Source: Candidatus Altarchaeota archaeon
Lineage (GTDB): Archaea > SpSt-1190
Assembly (NCBI GenBank): GCA_018220935.1
Contig: JAAOXU010000001.1
Location: forward strand, 1 to 55,034
Length of the DNA stretch: 55,034 nucleotides
Reading direction: 5' to 3'
The notes beneath the pieces are model-generated. The model worked only from the letters and a program-made list of their open reading frames with translations, did not search any database and was not told the DNA's origin. Position 1 is the first letter of the stretch. Each line of letters starts with the position of its first letter. Shown here one piece after another: positions 18,219-27,907 of this stretch. A program made the translations under genes and the position numbers.

Positions 18219-21200
18219 TTTTTAAACACCTTAAATCCTCCAAATAAAATTAAAATTGCAATTAGTGTATTGTTTAGAAAACTTAAACTTGTTGAAGTGA
18301 ACGTATCAACTTCATATGAGAAAAGTTTCTCAAAGCCATCTTCATCAAGTAAAGACACTATCACTTCATGATCCCCATTAGGGAGTCTCATACTAAACTG
18401 TGTTTTTCTTCCCGACCCTGCAATTCCACCATCAACATAAATCATAGTGTAATAATCTTCACTAGACTGAACACTAACAGACGCACCTTTAGACGAAACA
18501 GAAGGTTTTAGAAAATCAACTTGGTTTAATATGAAAATTTCACCACCCTTACCAAGCAATATAATTTCATCCCCATAACTTACTGCACTTTTAACATCAT
18601 GATTAAAGTATGCCACCATTTCTCTTGAAGTTAGGTTATATACGCCAAATCTCCCTTCAGACATTCTGCCACCCCCACCTTCTTGACCTGGAATAACTAA
18701 AGTTAATAGATCACCAAATCTTTGTATTTCAGGAAAATATTGCCATTCATTCTCATCTAAATCCCTTCCTTGCTTCCCATCAAGGTAAATAGTTTCAATT
18801 AGGTTTTTTGTCGCTCCACTGTAAACCATTAAAATATTTGCCGGTTCACCCCATTTTCTAGAAGCACCAATTAGAATGTCATTGTGATTATCATCATCAT
18901 AATCAGGAATAATTTCAACAGGCAATACTTTTCCATATTCACTCCAAGTATTCCAAGAATCTCTAATTCCAGAATACTCAAATTTGTATGTTGGTGAAAA
19001 GACACTCAAAAATGATTCTTCAGAAGAGTAAATGAGAAAGTTTTCATTTTTTCCATCCCCATCAACGTCAGCAGAATTAGTATCATAAAAAATATTATAC
19101 GCAGAAAAAATAGCTCGTTGCCTACCATTTACCGTGCTCAAGAAAAATACGTCATTTGGCTTGTCTTGGACCCATTTTTGAGCCAAGATATCATTTATTC
19201 CATCACCATCAACATCTTCAATTATTCTTAATTGATCTGATTGAAGATTTTTATATTCAGCACTCCACAAAACTTTATCAGTTATAACACTTAAATTTCC
19301 AGACCAAGTACCAAAAATAAATTCACCAACCCCGTCTCCTGAAAAGTCATCAAGACAAAGTACATAACCCCCACCACTATACCAAGGTGCAGTGTATTTT
19401 TCAGTTTGATTCGAAGAATATCTATGAGCTTGTTGATCTTTAAAAATTAATTCAGTTAAATTTTTCCCACTAAGAATAGTAAAGTATGAATCCCCAACAA
19501 CAAGTAAATCATTAGTTCCATCAGAATCATAATCACAAGAACTAAATGAATTGAGTCGAGAAGATATCCTCAAATCATCTATGTTATTACCACTGTTTTT
19601 TATCTGTTCCATTAATTCAACTGGCATGGGGAGTGCACTCAAAATATTAGTCCAATAAAGAACTGACAAGGGTTCATAGTCATTAATGTCATAACCAGTA
19701 CTATACTTTACCTCATACGGAATTTGATCAAGAACCTCATATGAATAATTTTCAACTTGAGCTAGTATGGTGGCATTTTTTAGATACTCATCAAAATCCC
19801 CAATATAACTTCTAGAAGTTCCATTTCTAAAGTAAGAAGTACCATCTTTATTGACAACGACTAATCCATCAAAGTCATCATCATGGTTGTATAGTGCAAC
19901 TGCAGTGTCACCTAAAACTTTTATGTCAGTTAGTGAACCATTTCTTGCCAAGTCGTCAGAGAGTGAATAAGTCCATAAAACTCCTGCCTCATAACCTATC
20001 ATAGAATAAAATGAAGGTCTATTTTGTTGAGAACGTTCATTGTCTGTGAAAAACACTCGTATCTCATCACTTATTGAACCAACTTTTGAAGAAGTTGGAA
20101 GATACCACAAAGTTTTGGATGTTTTTGAATCAACTAATTTTGTTTCACAACTACCTGCAATAACAACTAAATCACCCCCAAAAATTTTATAATTTTGTCC
20201 ACTACAGTCAAGACCTTTAGTCTCAATGGTTTTGATCAAAGTGCCCCCATCTAAATTATATATTTTAGTGGTCTCAAGCCCACTCCTACTAATACTTAAA
20301 GTGTATAATTTTCCACCACTTATATCTACATCACTTACAGTCTCACTCAAGTCAAAAGCAGGTACACCATTCTTAAAGACCATAATACCATCACTAGCAT
20401 AGGCCACATCATAATCCTCAAAGGTTTTGAGTTTTAGATTCTGAAAAAATGGTGATCCATATCCAGATTCACGCTTAGCTTCTTTGTATACTGAACGAAG
20501 CTGACTTGCCGTAAACTCCTTCACCTCAAATTTTCTGTTCTGATTAAAAAAGTGAATAAACCCATCTTCACAAACTGCTGCATTTTCTGAAATGAACCAA
20601 ATCGAACGAGGATACTCACCTTCAGTTCTGTTTGATATTTCATCAAATAATATGTAAGGTTCACATAGTACTTCCTTTTTTACGAAGTTCAAATCAGAGT
20701 CTAGAAAATAAACTGCACCCTCTTGGGTTGCCAAATAATATTTTTGATCCCCTTGTGCGAAGTCCCAGATGTCTGATTCAGCAGTAAAGTTAGCATATAT
20801 CTCACCTGTTTTTGAGAAGAAGTAAAAAGAATATCCAGATGCTACACCAAACCCATCACCCACAGGTTTTACTCTCCAACTTCTAGTTTGTTTTTTGTCC
20901 CAAATTAAGGCCATATCAAATACATCAATAGTTGGTTCAAAATTCCACAGGGGTTCAAGGTTTGGAAAGCTATATGCCCTGATATTTGGAAAATCTTGAG
21001 TAACTAAAGTCACTACCAAAATCTCATCAATTATTGAAAAATCTGAAATACCCGCCAAATTAAGTTGGTCAACTAAACCTAACGTATCAAAGATGTAGAG
21101 TGTGTTTGAAGTTGAAATAATATAATAATCATCATGAGTTTGTATCCCAGTTGGTACCCCACCAACCCACGGATTAATTTGTGCACCAAAGGTTGGAATA

Positions 21201-21238
21201 AGTAATAGGGCTAATACCAAATACCGCACAGAGATCAA
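18203..21238 (-). CDS. Secreted FG-GAP/VCBS-type beta-propeller protein with C-terminal TM
   Basis: Signal peptide; DYDSDGTNDLLVVGD, DVDGDGINDILAQ, DYDDDNHNDILIGA Ca-binding-type repeats; TM then basic tail. Confidence 0.8.
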   Translation of the reverse strand: MISVRYLVLALLLIPTFGAQINPWVGGVPTGIQTHDDYYIISTSNTLYIFDTLGLVDQLNLAGISDFSIIDEILVVTLVTQDFPNIRAYSFPNLEPLWNFEPTIDVFDMALIWDKKQTRSWRVKPVGDGFGVASGYSFYFFSKTGEIYANFTAESDIWDFAQGDQKYYLATQEGAVYFLDSDLNFVKKEVLCEPYILFDEISNRTEGEYPRSIWFISENAAVCEDGFIHFFNQNRKFEVKEFTASQLRSVYKEAKRESGYGSPFFQNLKLKTFEDYDVAYASDGIMVFKNGVPAFDLSETVSDVDISGGKLYTLSISRSGLETTKIYNLDGGTLIKTIETKGLDCSGQNYKIFGGDLVVIAGSCETKLVDSKTSKTLWYLPTSSKVGSISDEIRVFFTDNERSQQNRPSFYSMIGYEAGVLWTYSLSDDLARNGSLTDIKVLGDTAVALYNHDDDFDGLVVVNKDGTSYFRNGTSRSYIGDFDEYLKNATILAQVENYSYEVLDQIPYEVKYSTGYDINDYEPLSVLYWTNILSALPMPVELMEQIKNSGNNIDDLRISSRLNSFSSCDYDSDGTNDLLVVGDSYFTILSGKNLTELIFKDQQAHRYSSNQTEKYTAPWYSGGGYVLCLDDFSGDGVGEFIFGTWSGNLSVITDKVLWSAEYKNLQSDQLRIIEDVDGDGINDILAQKWVQDKPNDVFFLSTVNGRQRAIFSAYNIFYDTNSADVDGDGKNENFLIYSSEESFLSVFSPTYKFEYSGIRDSWNTWSEYGKVLPVEIIPDYDDDNHNDILIGASRKWGEPANILMVYSGATKNLIETIYLDGKQGRDLDENEWQYFPEIQRFGDLLTLVIPGQEGGGGRMSEGRFGVYNLTSREMVAYFNHDVKSAVSYGDEIILLGKGGEIFILNQVDFLKPSVSSKGASVSVQSSEDYYTMIYVDGGIAGSGRKTQFSMRLPNGDHEVIVSLLDEDGFEKLFSYEVDTFTSTSLSFLNNTLIAILILFGGFKVFKKWKSQ

Positions 21239-21300
21239 TAATCAGGAAGTATAAATGTGTTAGAATAGAGCTTAAATATTAAAAATGTGCGAAAAAACTT

Positions 21301-21834
21301 ATGCGAGTCTATGGTGCTTTAATTATGGTTTCACTGCTTGCAGGCTGTGTTTTCATGGGTTATGATTTTAATGCAAAGGACGTGGTGGAGTCGACATTAT
21401 TAGACCTCCCCAGTGGATGGGAGTAGGAAATGCAACCAACCGAATTGGATGAAAGATCGATAGGATCAGAACTAAAAGACGGTTTTAAGAGTGGAAGTGA
21501 AGGACGAGTACTGAGGTATGTTGATGAAACTCGTGTTGGCTACGATAGATTAATTTTAAGTGTAATTTCTTTTAAAGATAATAATTGGATGGAAAATTTT
21601 AAGGAGCCCGCAATTGAGTCACTAAAACAAGGTGGAGAAATCCAAGACAAGACACCTCAGATGGAAGGACTAGATTGTGAAGGCTTCATCAAGGACAGGG
21701 ACGTAAACCAACAAAAGATTTTAGTTTGTTCAGACAAAAATGTATTTGTACTTTTAATGAGTCAAAGTGAGGATGGAAGCTTTTACGATATCGAAAGTAT
21801 GATGACTGAAGTTTGGGATAAAATTAAAGAATAA
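21301..21834 (+). CDS. Putative lipoprotein, ORF interrupted by one in-frame TAG (21424-21426)
   Basis: MRVYGALIMVSLLAGCVFMG (lipobox LAGC) ...DLPSGWE*EMQPTELDERSIGS...; both parts in the same frame. Track lists only 21430..21834. Confidence 0.5.
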
Positions 21835-21867
21835 TAAAATCTTTAAACTCATGTTTAGGACTAGTTT

Positions 21868-22146
21868 GTGGATGATAAAGGAATTACAATAGGTCAAGTT
21901 TACAGTAAAAAAGAGCTAAAAGACAAAGGATATTTTCCAGTTTGTGGGTTTGGAATAACTTTGTCCGTTTATGCTAAAGAAGATAGTCTTGAAAGGATAT
22001 CACTAAAAAAAGTTGACAAAAATGGTAATACCCCAAGGGAAGGAGAAGCACCCTTTAGAAAAGCGTATATGAGTTATCAAGTATCAAATAAACCAAGAAC
22101 TAACATTAATTTCATAGAAAATGATTTTGTTTATAGTTTGGAATAA
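21868..22146 (+). CDS. Hypothetical protein
   Basis: 92 aa ORF, GTG start. Confidence 0.5.
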   Translation: MDDKGITIGQVYSKKELKDKGYFPVCGFGITLSVYAKEDSLERISLKKVDKNGNTPREGEAPFRKAYMSYQVSNKPRTNINFIENDFVYSLE

Positions 22147-22197
22147 CAACACAAAGGAAAGTTTAACAAGCCCCCTCCCCCTTTGGAGACGCATAAA

Positions 22198-23196
22198 TCA
22201 TTTAGAGATTATTTCGACTTCAGGGTGTTTCTTAGAAATTCCAAATTTCCACTCATCATAATATCGAGGTGTTGTTTGTAAGTCAAACAAAACTACCACC
22301 ACGTGGTCAAAGTGTTGAGGATATCTAAGAAGTTTGTCTGCAATGGTTCTAAGACCCTCTGACGTTGTAGGCCCTTTTATTTCAATAGCAATGCTATCCA
22401 CGATCACATCAGGTCTTGAAGATCCTCTTTGATACTCTATTTTTGTTTGTGAAAATTCACTTTTCATCCATTGAGCCAAGCCAGCTTGGTATTTTTCTTC
22501 TTGGTCGTATTTTTTAAACGGCTCAAATCGTTTTATTCTATTAACAACTCGAGTAAATAATAACCCATCATCAACTGCCTTTTGATCGGCATCTATGATT
22601 GTTTTGAGTTTTTCGGGTTTTTCCCAAATCTCAACACCATTCCTGTCGACGTATTGGACAAGTCCTTTATTTATTTGCGTTTGAACAAATTCTTTTCGTT
22701 TTTCCTTTCTTTTTTTATGTACAAACCAGAAAATTATGAGACTCATCGTGAAAACAATTCCAATAGTCAATAACAGAGTAGTAACCACACTCGAATTTGA
22801 TTTCATCCAAGTGATAGCAGGTTGAATAAAGAGAGCCCATATGACTATTAACACTAGAGAAGCACCGATAACTAACTGAATCTCAGGTGGTAAATCACCC
22901 CAACTTAGATCACTTTGATTATGAGTATATCTGCGCCTACGTGAAACTCTTGATTTTGTTTTTGGTCTCGTTTTAGGTCTATATTTGTTTTGGTCCCTCA
23001 TGCAAAGCGATTTGCCAAATTTGTTAAGAGAATACTCAAATACCTTCTTCGTCACTTTAGTTCTACACTCCGAACAGTAGTATTGCTTCCGTTTTGATGC
23101 ACTTTTTTTATGGGATTTATTCGACCTACCTGATTTATCTACCCAAAAGGGATTTCCAAAATCTAACGAACCAAAAGGCCCATTCACCACACTCAA
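22198..23196 (-). CDS. Membrane protein with Cys-rich N-terminus and PD-(D/E)XK-like nuclease domain
   Basis: YYCSECRTKVTKKVF..., two TMs, then RPDVIVDSIAIEIKGPT. Confidence 0.65.
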   Translation of the reverse strand: MSVVNGPFGSLDFGNPFWVDKSGRSNKSHKKSASKRKQYYCSECRTKVTKKVFEYSLNKFGKSLCMRDQNKYRPKTRPKTKSRVSRRRRYTHNQSDLSWGDLPPEIQLVIGASLVLIVIWALFIQPAITWMKSNSSVVTTLLLTIGIVFTMSLIIFWFVHKKRKEKRKEFVQTQINKGLVQYVDRNGVEIWEKPEKLKTIIDADQKAVDDGLLFTRVVNRIKRFEPFKKYDQEEKYQAGLAQWMKSEFSQTKIEYQRGSSRPDVIVDSIAIEIKGPTTSEGLRTIADKLLRYPQHFDHVVVVLFDLQTTPRYYDEWKFGISKKHPEVEIISK

Positions 23197-23283
23197 AAGT
23201 TATACCTAAACTTAAATTGCTATCTGATAAGTTATATTTCAAATAAATTTTTGAAAAACAGCCACGCGAAGCGTGGCACAAAT

Positions 23284-23305
23284 GATCAAACTTTTTGAAG
23301 TTTGA
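23284..23305. repeat. GATC-type hairpin at tRNA-Glu 3' end
   Basis: GATCAAACTT-TTTG-AAGTTTGA; second hairpin GCCACGC-GAA-GCGTGGC just beyond. Confidence 0.8.
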
Positions 23306-23306
23306 A

Positions 23307-23381
23307 CGCCCCAAGCGGGATTTGAACCCGCGTCTCAGGCTTGAAAGGCCCGAATCCTTGGCCGGGCTAGACGATTGGGGC
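23307..23381 (-). tRNA. tRNA-Glu(TTC)
   Basis: Acceptor GCCCCAA/TTGGGGC, discriminator G, anticodon CGGGC-CTTTCAA-GCCTG. Confidence 0.9.
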
Positions 23382-23448
23382 ATCTAGGTATGACCTGAAA
23401 AAATACAGGAATTTAGCAGTTAAAAACTTTCCCCTGTTTGCAGTGGAT

Positions 23449-23640
23449 TTACTCTTTTTTCTGCTTAAAAAGTGTCGTTATGTAGCCAGCAACCATATTT
23501 CTCATGCGCTTACTTGGAAAAATCAATAGGTCTGAGACTGCCTTTTTATTCTGATCGAAGTCTTTAGTAATTCTTTCTGGATACTTCTTAAGCGTCCTTC
23601 TTGCAGTCCTCTTGATTAATGTTGAGCGTACTTTTCCCAT
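23449..23640 (-). CDS. rps17e: 30S ribosomal protein S17e
   Basis: MGKVRSTLIKRTARRTLKKYPERITKDFDQNKKAVSDLLIFPSKRMRNMVAGYIT. Confidence 0.93.
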   Translation of the reverse strand: MGKVRSTLIKRTARRTLKKYPERITKDFDQNKKAVSDLLIFPSKRMRNMVAGYITTLFKQKKE

Positions 23641-23687
23641 TATTTAAGCTCAATTCTGCAGTTTAAAGACTTTTGGATTGTTATTAA

Positions 23688-25658
23688 TTAAACAGGTACA
23701 ACAGTCAACCCAACATCCCCATCTGCCACATAAAGATACCCATCAGAAAATACCATTTGATTTACCGTTACTTGGGTGTTTATTTGGTTAAGTAACAAAG
23801 GACTAAGGGGGTTGGTATTGTCAAAGACCTTTATGACGCCAGAATCAACCAGATACATTCGGTTTTCTGATAATGCAAGGGTACCAATAGAATATCCTTC
23901 AAAAAAGTTAGTGGAAAAGGTTAGCGAACCAGTCGGTCCTATCTCAAAGATATCTAAGCCCTTAGGACCTTGCGCAACATAAAGATAACCACCATTTAAT
24001 CGAATATTCCATGCAGCTTCGTCAAAGATAACTGAATCAGTCACTACTGGATTTTGTGAATTTGAGATATCAAGTAAAGTGGTGGCAAAAGGTTTATTTG
24101 AAACCGCAGCAACCCAATTTTCATTTAAGGTTAGATCTCGCGGCATACCTAAAAAGTCAGTTCGAGAAACCTCTTTCGGGTTAGTAGGATTGGTGACATC
24201 ATATACAATAAGGCCAATTTCACCAATAACTGTGTAAAAATAATTACCACTTACTGCGACACCATCAGCTGCCATATATTTCTCATTAAGCTGTATTGGA
24301 TTATAGGGATCAGACAAATCATATATTTGCACTGTCATCTCACCATTAAAGTACGCTTTTTTGTCTCGTATGACAATACCAGTAAATTGACTACTCGTGT
24401 CGTATCGTTTTGAGTATGCAAGTATTGGGTTATCAGGGTCACTAATATCTGCAACATTGAAAAATTTCTGCTCCACGCTGACATAAATTACGCCACCATT
24501 GCTAGATATTGTAGTTGCTCTTCCATGTAAGTCAAAATCTTTTAGATAAACGGGATCTAGTGGATTAGTTATATCAATTATTTTTAGTCCCAAAACGGAG
24601 TCGATGATATACGCATACTCATTATGAGTGATTATACCTTGAAGATCAGCAGTTCCAGAAATAATATCACTTGAAATATTTTCAATTTCTAAGTTACTAG
24701 GTGAACTTATGTCAACAACGGTGAATCTATGTGGGTGGGATCCAGTAAGGTATGCATAATTCCCACTCACACTCAAACCCTTTAGATTGGTCGGAACGGA
24801 AATCGAGTCAACTAATATTGGTGATGATGGTATTGAGAGATCATACACCTCAAACACTGAATCAAAGAGGTATCCTACATTATTGTCTGCGGTCTGAACG
24901 GACATGATGCGAGACAAATACAAGTAATCCCCTTTTATTTCAAAATTTAGTATATGTGATTCAAAGGGGATGAAATTCACGACGACTGGATTTTTTGAAT
25001 CTCGGACATCTACAATATTTAATCCTCCGATACCAAAGCCAACATATGCATATCCCTCATATAACTTCACAGTGCCGCCACCAATACCAACAATAGGAAC
25101 ACTCGATACTGCAACAGGACGGGCAATATCTTCAAGAGAATATATTGCTAGTACTTTATCCATGATAAAATATGCATAGTTATTCGCAACAGCAATAGAC
25201 TTTGGAAACATATCACTTGTAAAATCTAAAGTTCCTACCGGTTCACCAAAGGGATCTGAAACGGGTGTAATTCTTAAACCCGTTCCATCTATCAAATATA
25301 GATACATACCATCTTGGTAGGTTGACTCAGAGTATCCACTCGTTATTAGGGTCCCAACAACTGATGGTGAAACAGCATCAACAAGACTTACCACCTGAAT
25401 ATTTTTATCATTAGAAAGCCAAACGGCCACATCATCAGCAGCATCAACCAATTCGGCACGTCCTGCAGCTTTCACACTTTTTCCAACAACGTTGTGATTC
25501 GGATTTGTAAAGCTTGAACCGTGTATGACTTCATCATTTAGTGGTTGAGTGTTATTTTCCTGAAGATAGTCGTTTTTCTCTTGAAGTGAAGTGTAAATAC
25601 CAATGTAAAAGACAGCAGCCAAAACAACAAAGAAAATAAGGATTTTTCCTTTTCCCAT
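23688..25658 (-). CDS. Membrane-anchored LVIVD-repeat beta-propeller protein
   Basis: N-terminal TM and repeats such as GLNIVDVRDSKNPVVV, GLKIIDITNPLDPVYL, GLIVYDVTNPTNPKEV. Confidence 0.85.
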   Translation of the reverse strand: MGKGKILIFFVVLAAVFYIGIYTSLQEKNDYLQENNTQPLNDEVIHGSSFTNPNHNVVGKSVKAAGRAELVDAADDVAVWLSNDKNIQVVSLVDAVSPSVVGTLITSGYSESTYQDGMYLYLIDGTGLRITPVSDPFGEPVGTLDFTSDMFPKSIAVANNYAYFIMDKVLAIYSLEDIARPVAVSSVPIVGIGGGTVKLYEGYAYVGFGIGGLNIVDVRDSKNPVVVNFIPFESHILNFEIKGDYLYLSRIMSVQTADNNVGYLFDSVFEVYDLSIPSSPILVDSISVPTNLKGLSVSGNYAYLTGSHPHRFTVVDISSPSNLEIENISSDIISGTADLQGIITHNEYAYIIDSVLGLKIIDITNPLDPVYLKDFDLHGRATTISSNGGVIYVSVEQKFFNVADISDPDNPILAYSKRYDTSSQFTGIVIRDKKAYFNGEMTVQIYDLSDPYNPIQLNEKYMAADGVAVSGNYFYTVIGEIGLIVYDVTNPTNPKEVSRTDFLGMPRDLTLNENWVAAVSNKPFATTLLDISNSQNPVVTDSVIFDEAAWNIRLNGGYLYVAQGPKGLDIFEIGPTGSLTFSTNFFEGYSIGTLALSENRMYLVDSGVIKVFDNTNPLSPLLLNQINTQVTVNQMVFSDGYLYVADGDVGLTVVPV

Positions 25659-25745
25659 TATAACAATAGTTTAAGAGTCGTATAAAAGAGGTTGTAATAA
25701 GTGGATAAAGCCACCTCTGATACCTTTATAAATTGTCTAAAATTG

Positions 25746-25976
25746 ATGTTAATGATGACAGATTTAAGTCCATTTGCACAGAAAATCTTTGACGCACTAG
25801 AAAGTTTTGGAGCAACAAGTCCTGAAAAGACCAAGAGTGCAGATCAGGTCATGGAAAAAGTAAAAATGGGTAAAGGCCAGATTAATTCGATATTATCGGA
25901 ACTACAAAAGAAAGGTATAATCAAGCGAATAGCAAAGTCTAAAAGGGCGGGCTATTACATTATCAAAGGGGTCTAA
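25746..25976 (+). CDS. Winged-helix/HTH DNA-binding protein
   Basis: KSADQVMEKVKMGKGQINSILSELQKKGIIKR; TATA-like ctttataaat upstream; start 25746, 25752 or 25755. Confidence 0.6.
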   Translation: MLMMTDLSPFAQKIFDALESFGATSPEKTKSADQVMEKVKMGKGQINSILSELQKKGIIKRIAKSKRAGYYIIKGV

Positions 25977-25978
25977 AC

Positions 25979-27292
25979 ATGAAATTGAAGTGGGTCATGA
26001 CGTTAGTGCTTGTATTGTCACTTGGTTTTTCCATTGATGTTAGTGGGAATTTTCGTCCAAGCTCAATTGAAACTGAGTATGGAACGGGTCAGACCATTAA
26101 TTTGACTATAACTAATAATGAAGTGGATGAAATTCTCAATTTAAACGTTGAACTAACAGGTATCCCAACTTGGATGCGTGTAATCCCAAGTAGTTTTGAA
26201 CTTTTTGGTGGTCAAACTAAAACACTAAAGTTTTTCTTTAGTAATCAAGCACCACCCGCATCATATATTTACACAGCAAGAATCAAAAGTAATAATACGA
26301 TAGTCTGGGATGGCAATATCATAATTGGTGTAACAGGAGAAGGAGTAAACATCCCAACACCACCACAAGATCAAAAATATATTTACATTCATACACAAAA
26401 AGACGCTAACCCAGGAGAGACTATAATCATAACACTAGACGTCTCAAGTAATTTAGTACCAAGTGATGCAGATATAACACTTCTAAAAGACGGAGACGAA
26501 GTTGTTAAAGTATCTGAAACACTAGATAAAACACAAAAAAGTTTTACATTAACAGTTCCAAATGGAGAACAAGCAGGTCAATACATGATTCAAGCATACT
26601 TGGCAGGTAAAGAAATATCCAATCAGACTCGAATTGACGTCACAGAATTAAACAAGGTTGAGATTAGTAAAGAGACTAAGAAAAAATTACTCGGAAAGGA
26701 AGTAGTTTTGATTGCAAAAAATATTGGTAATACGTTTAAGGAAGGTGAAGTCACAGCACAAATTTCTGTATTTGATAGGCCTTTACTTAATGCAGAACCA
26801 GCACCTGAAGTTGAAAGGGACGGTTTCTCATATACTCTAAAATGGGATTATAAGATTGCACCTGGGGACGAGAGAATTGTAGCCTCATATACAGTAGATT
26901 ATATTCCGTATAGTATAATTGGTGTACTTGTCATAATTGCAATTTTACTCATGCTTCAAAGACCTGAAGCAGTTGAAGTAAAGAAAAGCTTTGAGCAGAC
27001 CAAGGGTCATGAGAAAGCAGGAATAAAAGTAACTTTAACGCTAATTAACAGTTCAGATGAAACAGTTGAGGGCGTTGTAGTTGAAGACTTGGTTCCAGGA
27101 ATTGCAAGGGTGAAGAAAGCTTTTATTGTAAAACCAAAAGCTAAGAAAGAGAGAGCAGGAACTAATCTTATTTGGGACATAGGTAAATTAGCACCAGGGG
27201 AAGAGAGAATTCTCTCATATGAAGCAGAACTTAGTTTTGGTATTATTGGAAAACTGGAATTGCCCAAACCAAAAGTTAATTGGCATCAATAA
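25979..27292 (+). CDS. Secreted/membrane Ig-like-domain protein
   Basis: Signal peptide, NEW3-like 'TINLTITNNEVDEILNLNVELTGIPTWM', internal TM, DUF11-like C-terminus. Confidence 0.65.
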   Translation: MKLKWVMTLVLVLSLGFSIDVSGNFRPSSIETEYGTGQTINLTITNNEVDEILNLNVELTGIPTWMRVIPSSFELFGGQTKTLKFFFSNQAPPASYIYTARIKSNNTIVWDGNIIIGVTGEGVNIPTPPQDQKYIYIHTQKDANPGETIIITLDVSSNLVPSDADITLLKDGDEVVKVSETLDKTQKSFTLTVPNGEQAGQYMIQAYLAGKEISNQTRIDVTELNKVEISKETKKKLLGKEVVLIAKNIGNTFKEGEVTAQISVFDRPLLNAEPAPEVERDGFSYTLKWDYKIAPGDERIVASYTVDYIPYSIIGVLVIIAILLMLQRPEAVEVKKSFEQTKGHEKAGIKVTLTLINSSDETVEGVVVEDLVPGIARVKKAFIVKPKAKKERAGTNLIWDIGKLAPGEERILSYEAELSFGIIGKLELPKPKVNWHQ

Positions 27293-27297
27293 ATCAC

Positions 27298-27789
27298 TCA
27301 TTTGCGAGCGATAAACTTTAGAATGGGTTTTAGATCTAGAGTTTCTTTGTATTTTTTACCCAATTTAGTAATATTTGGATAAACATGTTTAAGATAACTA
27401 AGAAATTGAGTAACATTCCCGTGACCTTTTTTTGTACGCTCAAAATCAATCAACCTGACTCCGTCTTTAGTAAGAAAAAAATGTTTATGAGGTCTATGAC
27501 TCTCCTCTTTCATAAGATCTAATTTATCTAATTGGTGTAAAGCCAAAAGGAAGTCCTTTGCACTTAATTTTACCTCATCTGGTGTGAAGTCTTTAATCAC
27601 ACGACCATTAATTTTTGACATCGCAATTAGTCGCCCAATTCTAAAGTAAGGAGTTGGTGCAAGTTTGTATTTTTTTAGAATACGAAGAGATTTGTATTCT
27701 TTTTTCGCGTTGAGTAAAAACCCTTTATTAAAAATTTTAAATGCCAGAGGGCCTAAAAACCAGACTTTTGAGTGTTTTCCACGCTTCAT
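27298..27789 (-). CDS. Protein-kinase-like fold protein (archaeal predicted Ser/Thr kinase)
   Basis: HRPHKHFFLTKDGVRLIDFERTKKGHGNVTQF. Confidence 0.75.
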   Translation of the reverse strand: MKRGKHSKVWFLGPLAFKIFNKGFLLNAKKEYKSLRILKKYKLAPTPYFRIGRLIAMSKINGRVIKDFTPDEVKLSAKDFLLALHQLDKLDLMKEESHRPHKHFFLTKDGVRLIDFERTKKGHGNVTQFLSYLKHVYPNITKLGKKYKETLDLKPILKFIARK

Positions 27790-27818
27790 ATGTATATTGT
27801 AATTGTTCTAAATAAAAA

Positions 27819-27856
27819 CCCCGTATGTCGGGGAAAATCCCATATGTTAGGGAAAA
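27819..27856. repeat. Two tandem 19-nt hairpin units with shared TATGT loop
   Basis: ccccgTATGTcggggaaaa / tcccaTATGTtagggaaaa between divergent genes. Confidence 0.7.
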
Positions 27857-27907
27857 CATAGGTTATAGTGCGGATATGCTTAAGTATAAACTTAGCGTTT
27901 TTGTTTT

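Noticed and set aside
21424-21426. Pyrrolysine-type TAG recoding
   Set aside because: TAG terminates several clear genes here and no pyl genes are visible; nonsense mutation, assembly error or coupling is simpler.
23135-23383. ORF 23135..23383 minus (82 aa)
   Set aside because: Overlaps tRNA-Glu and its hairpin trailer and the 5' end of the 22198..23196 gene.
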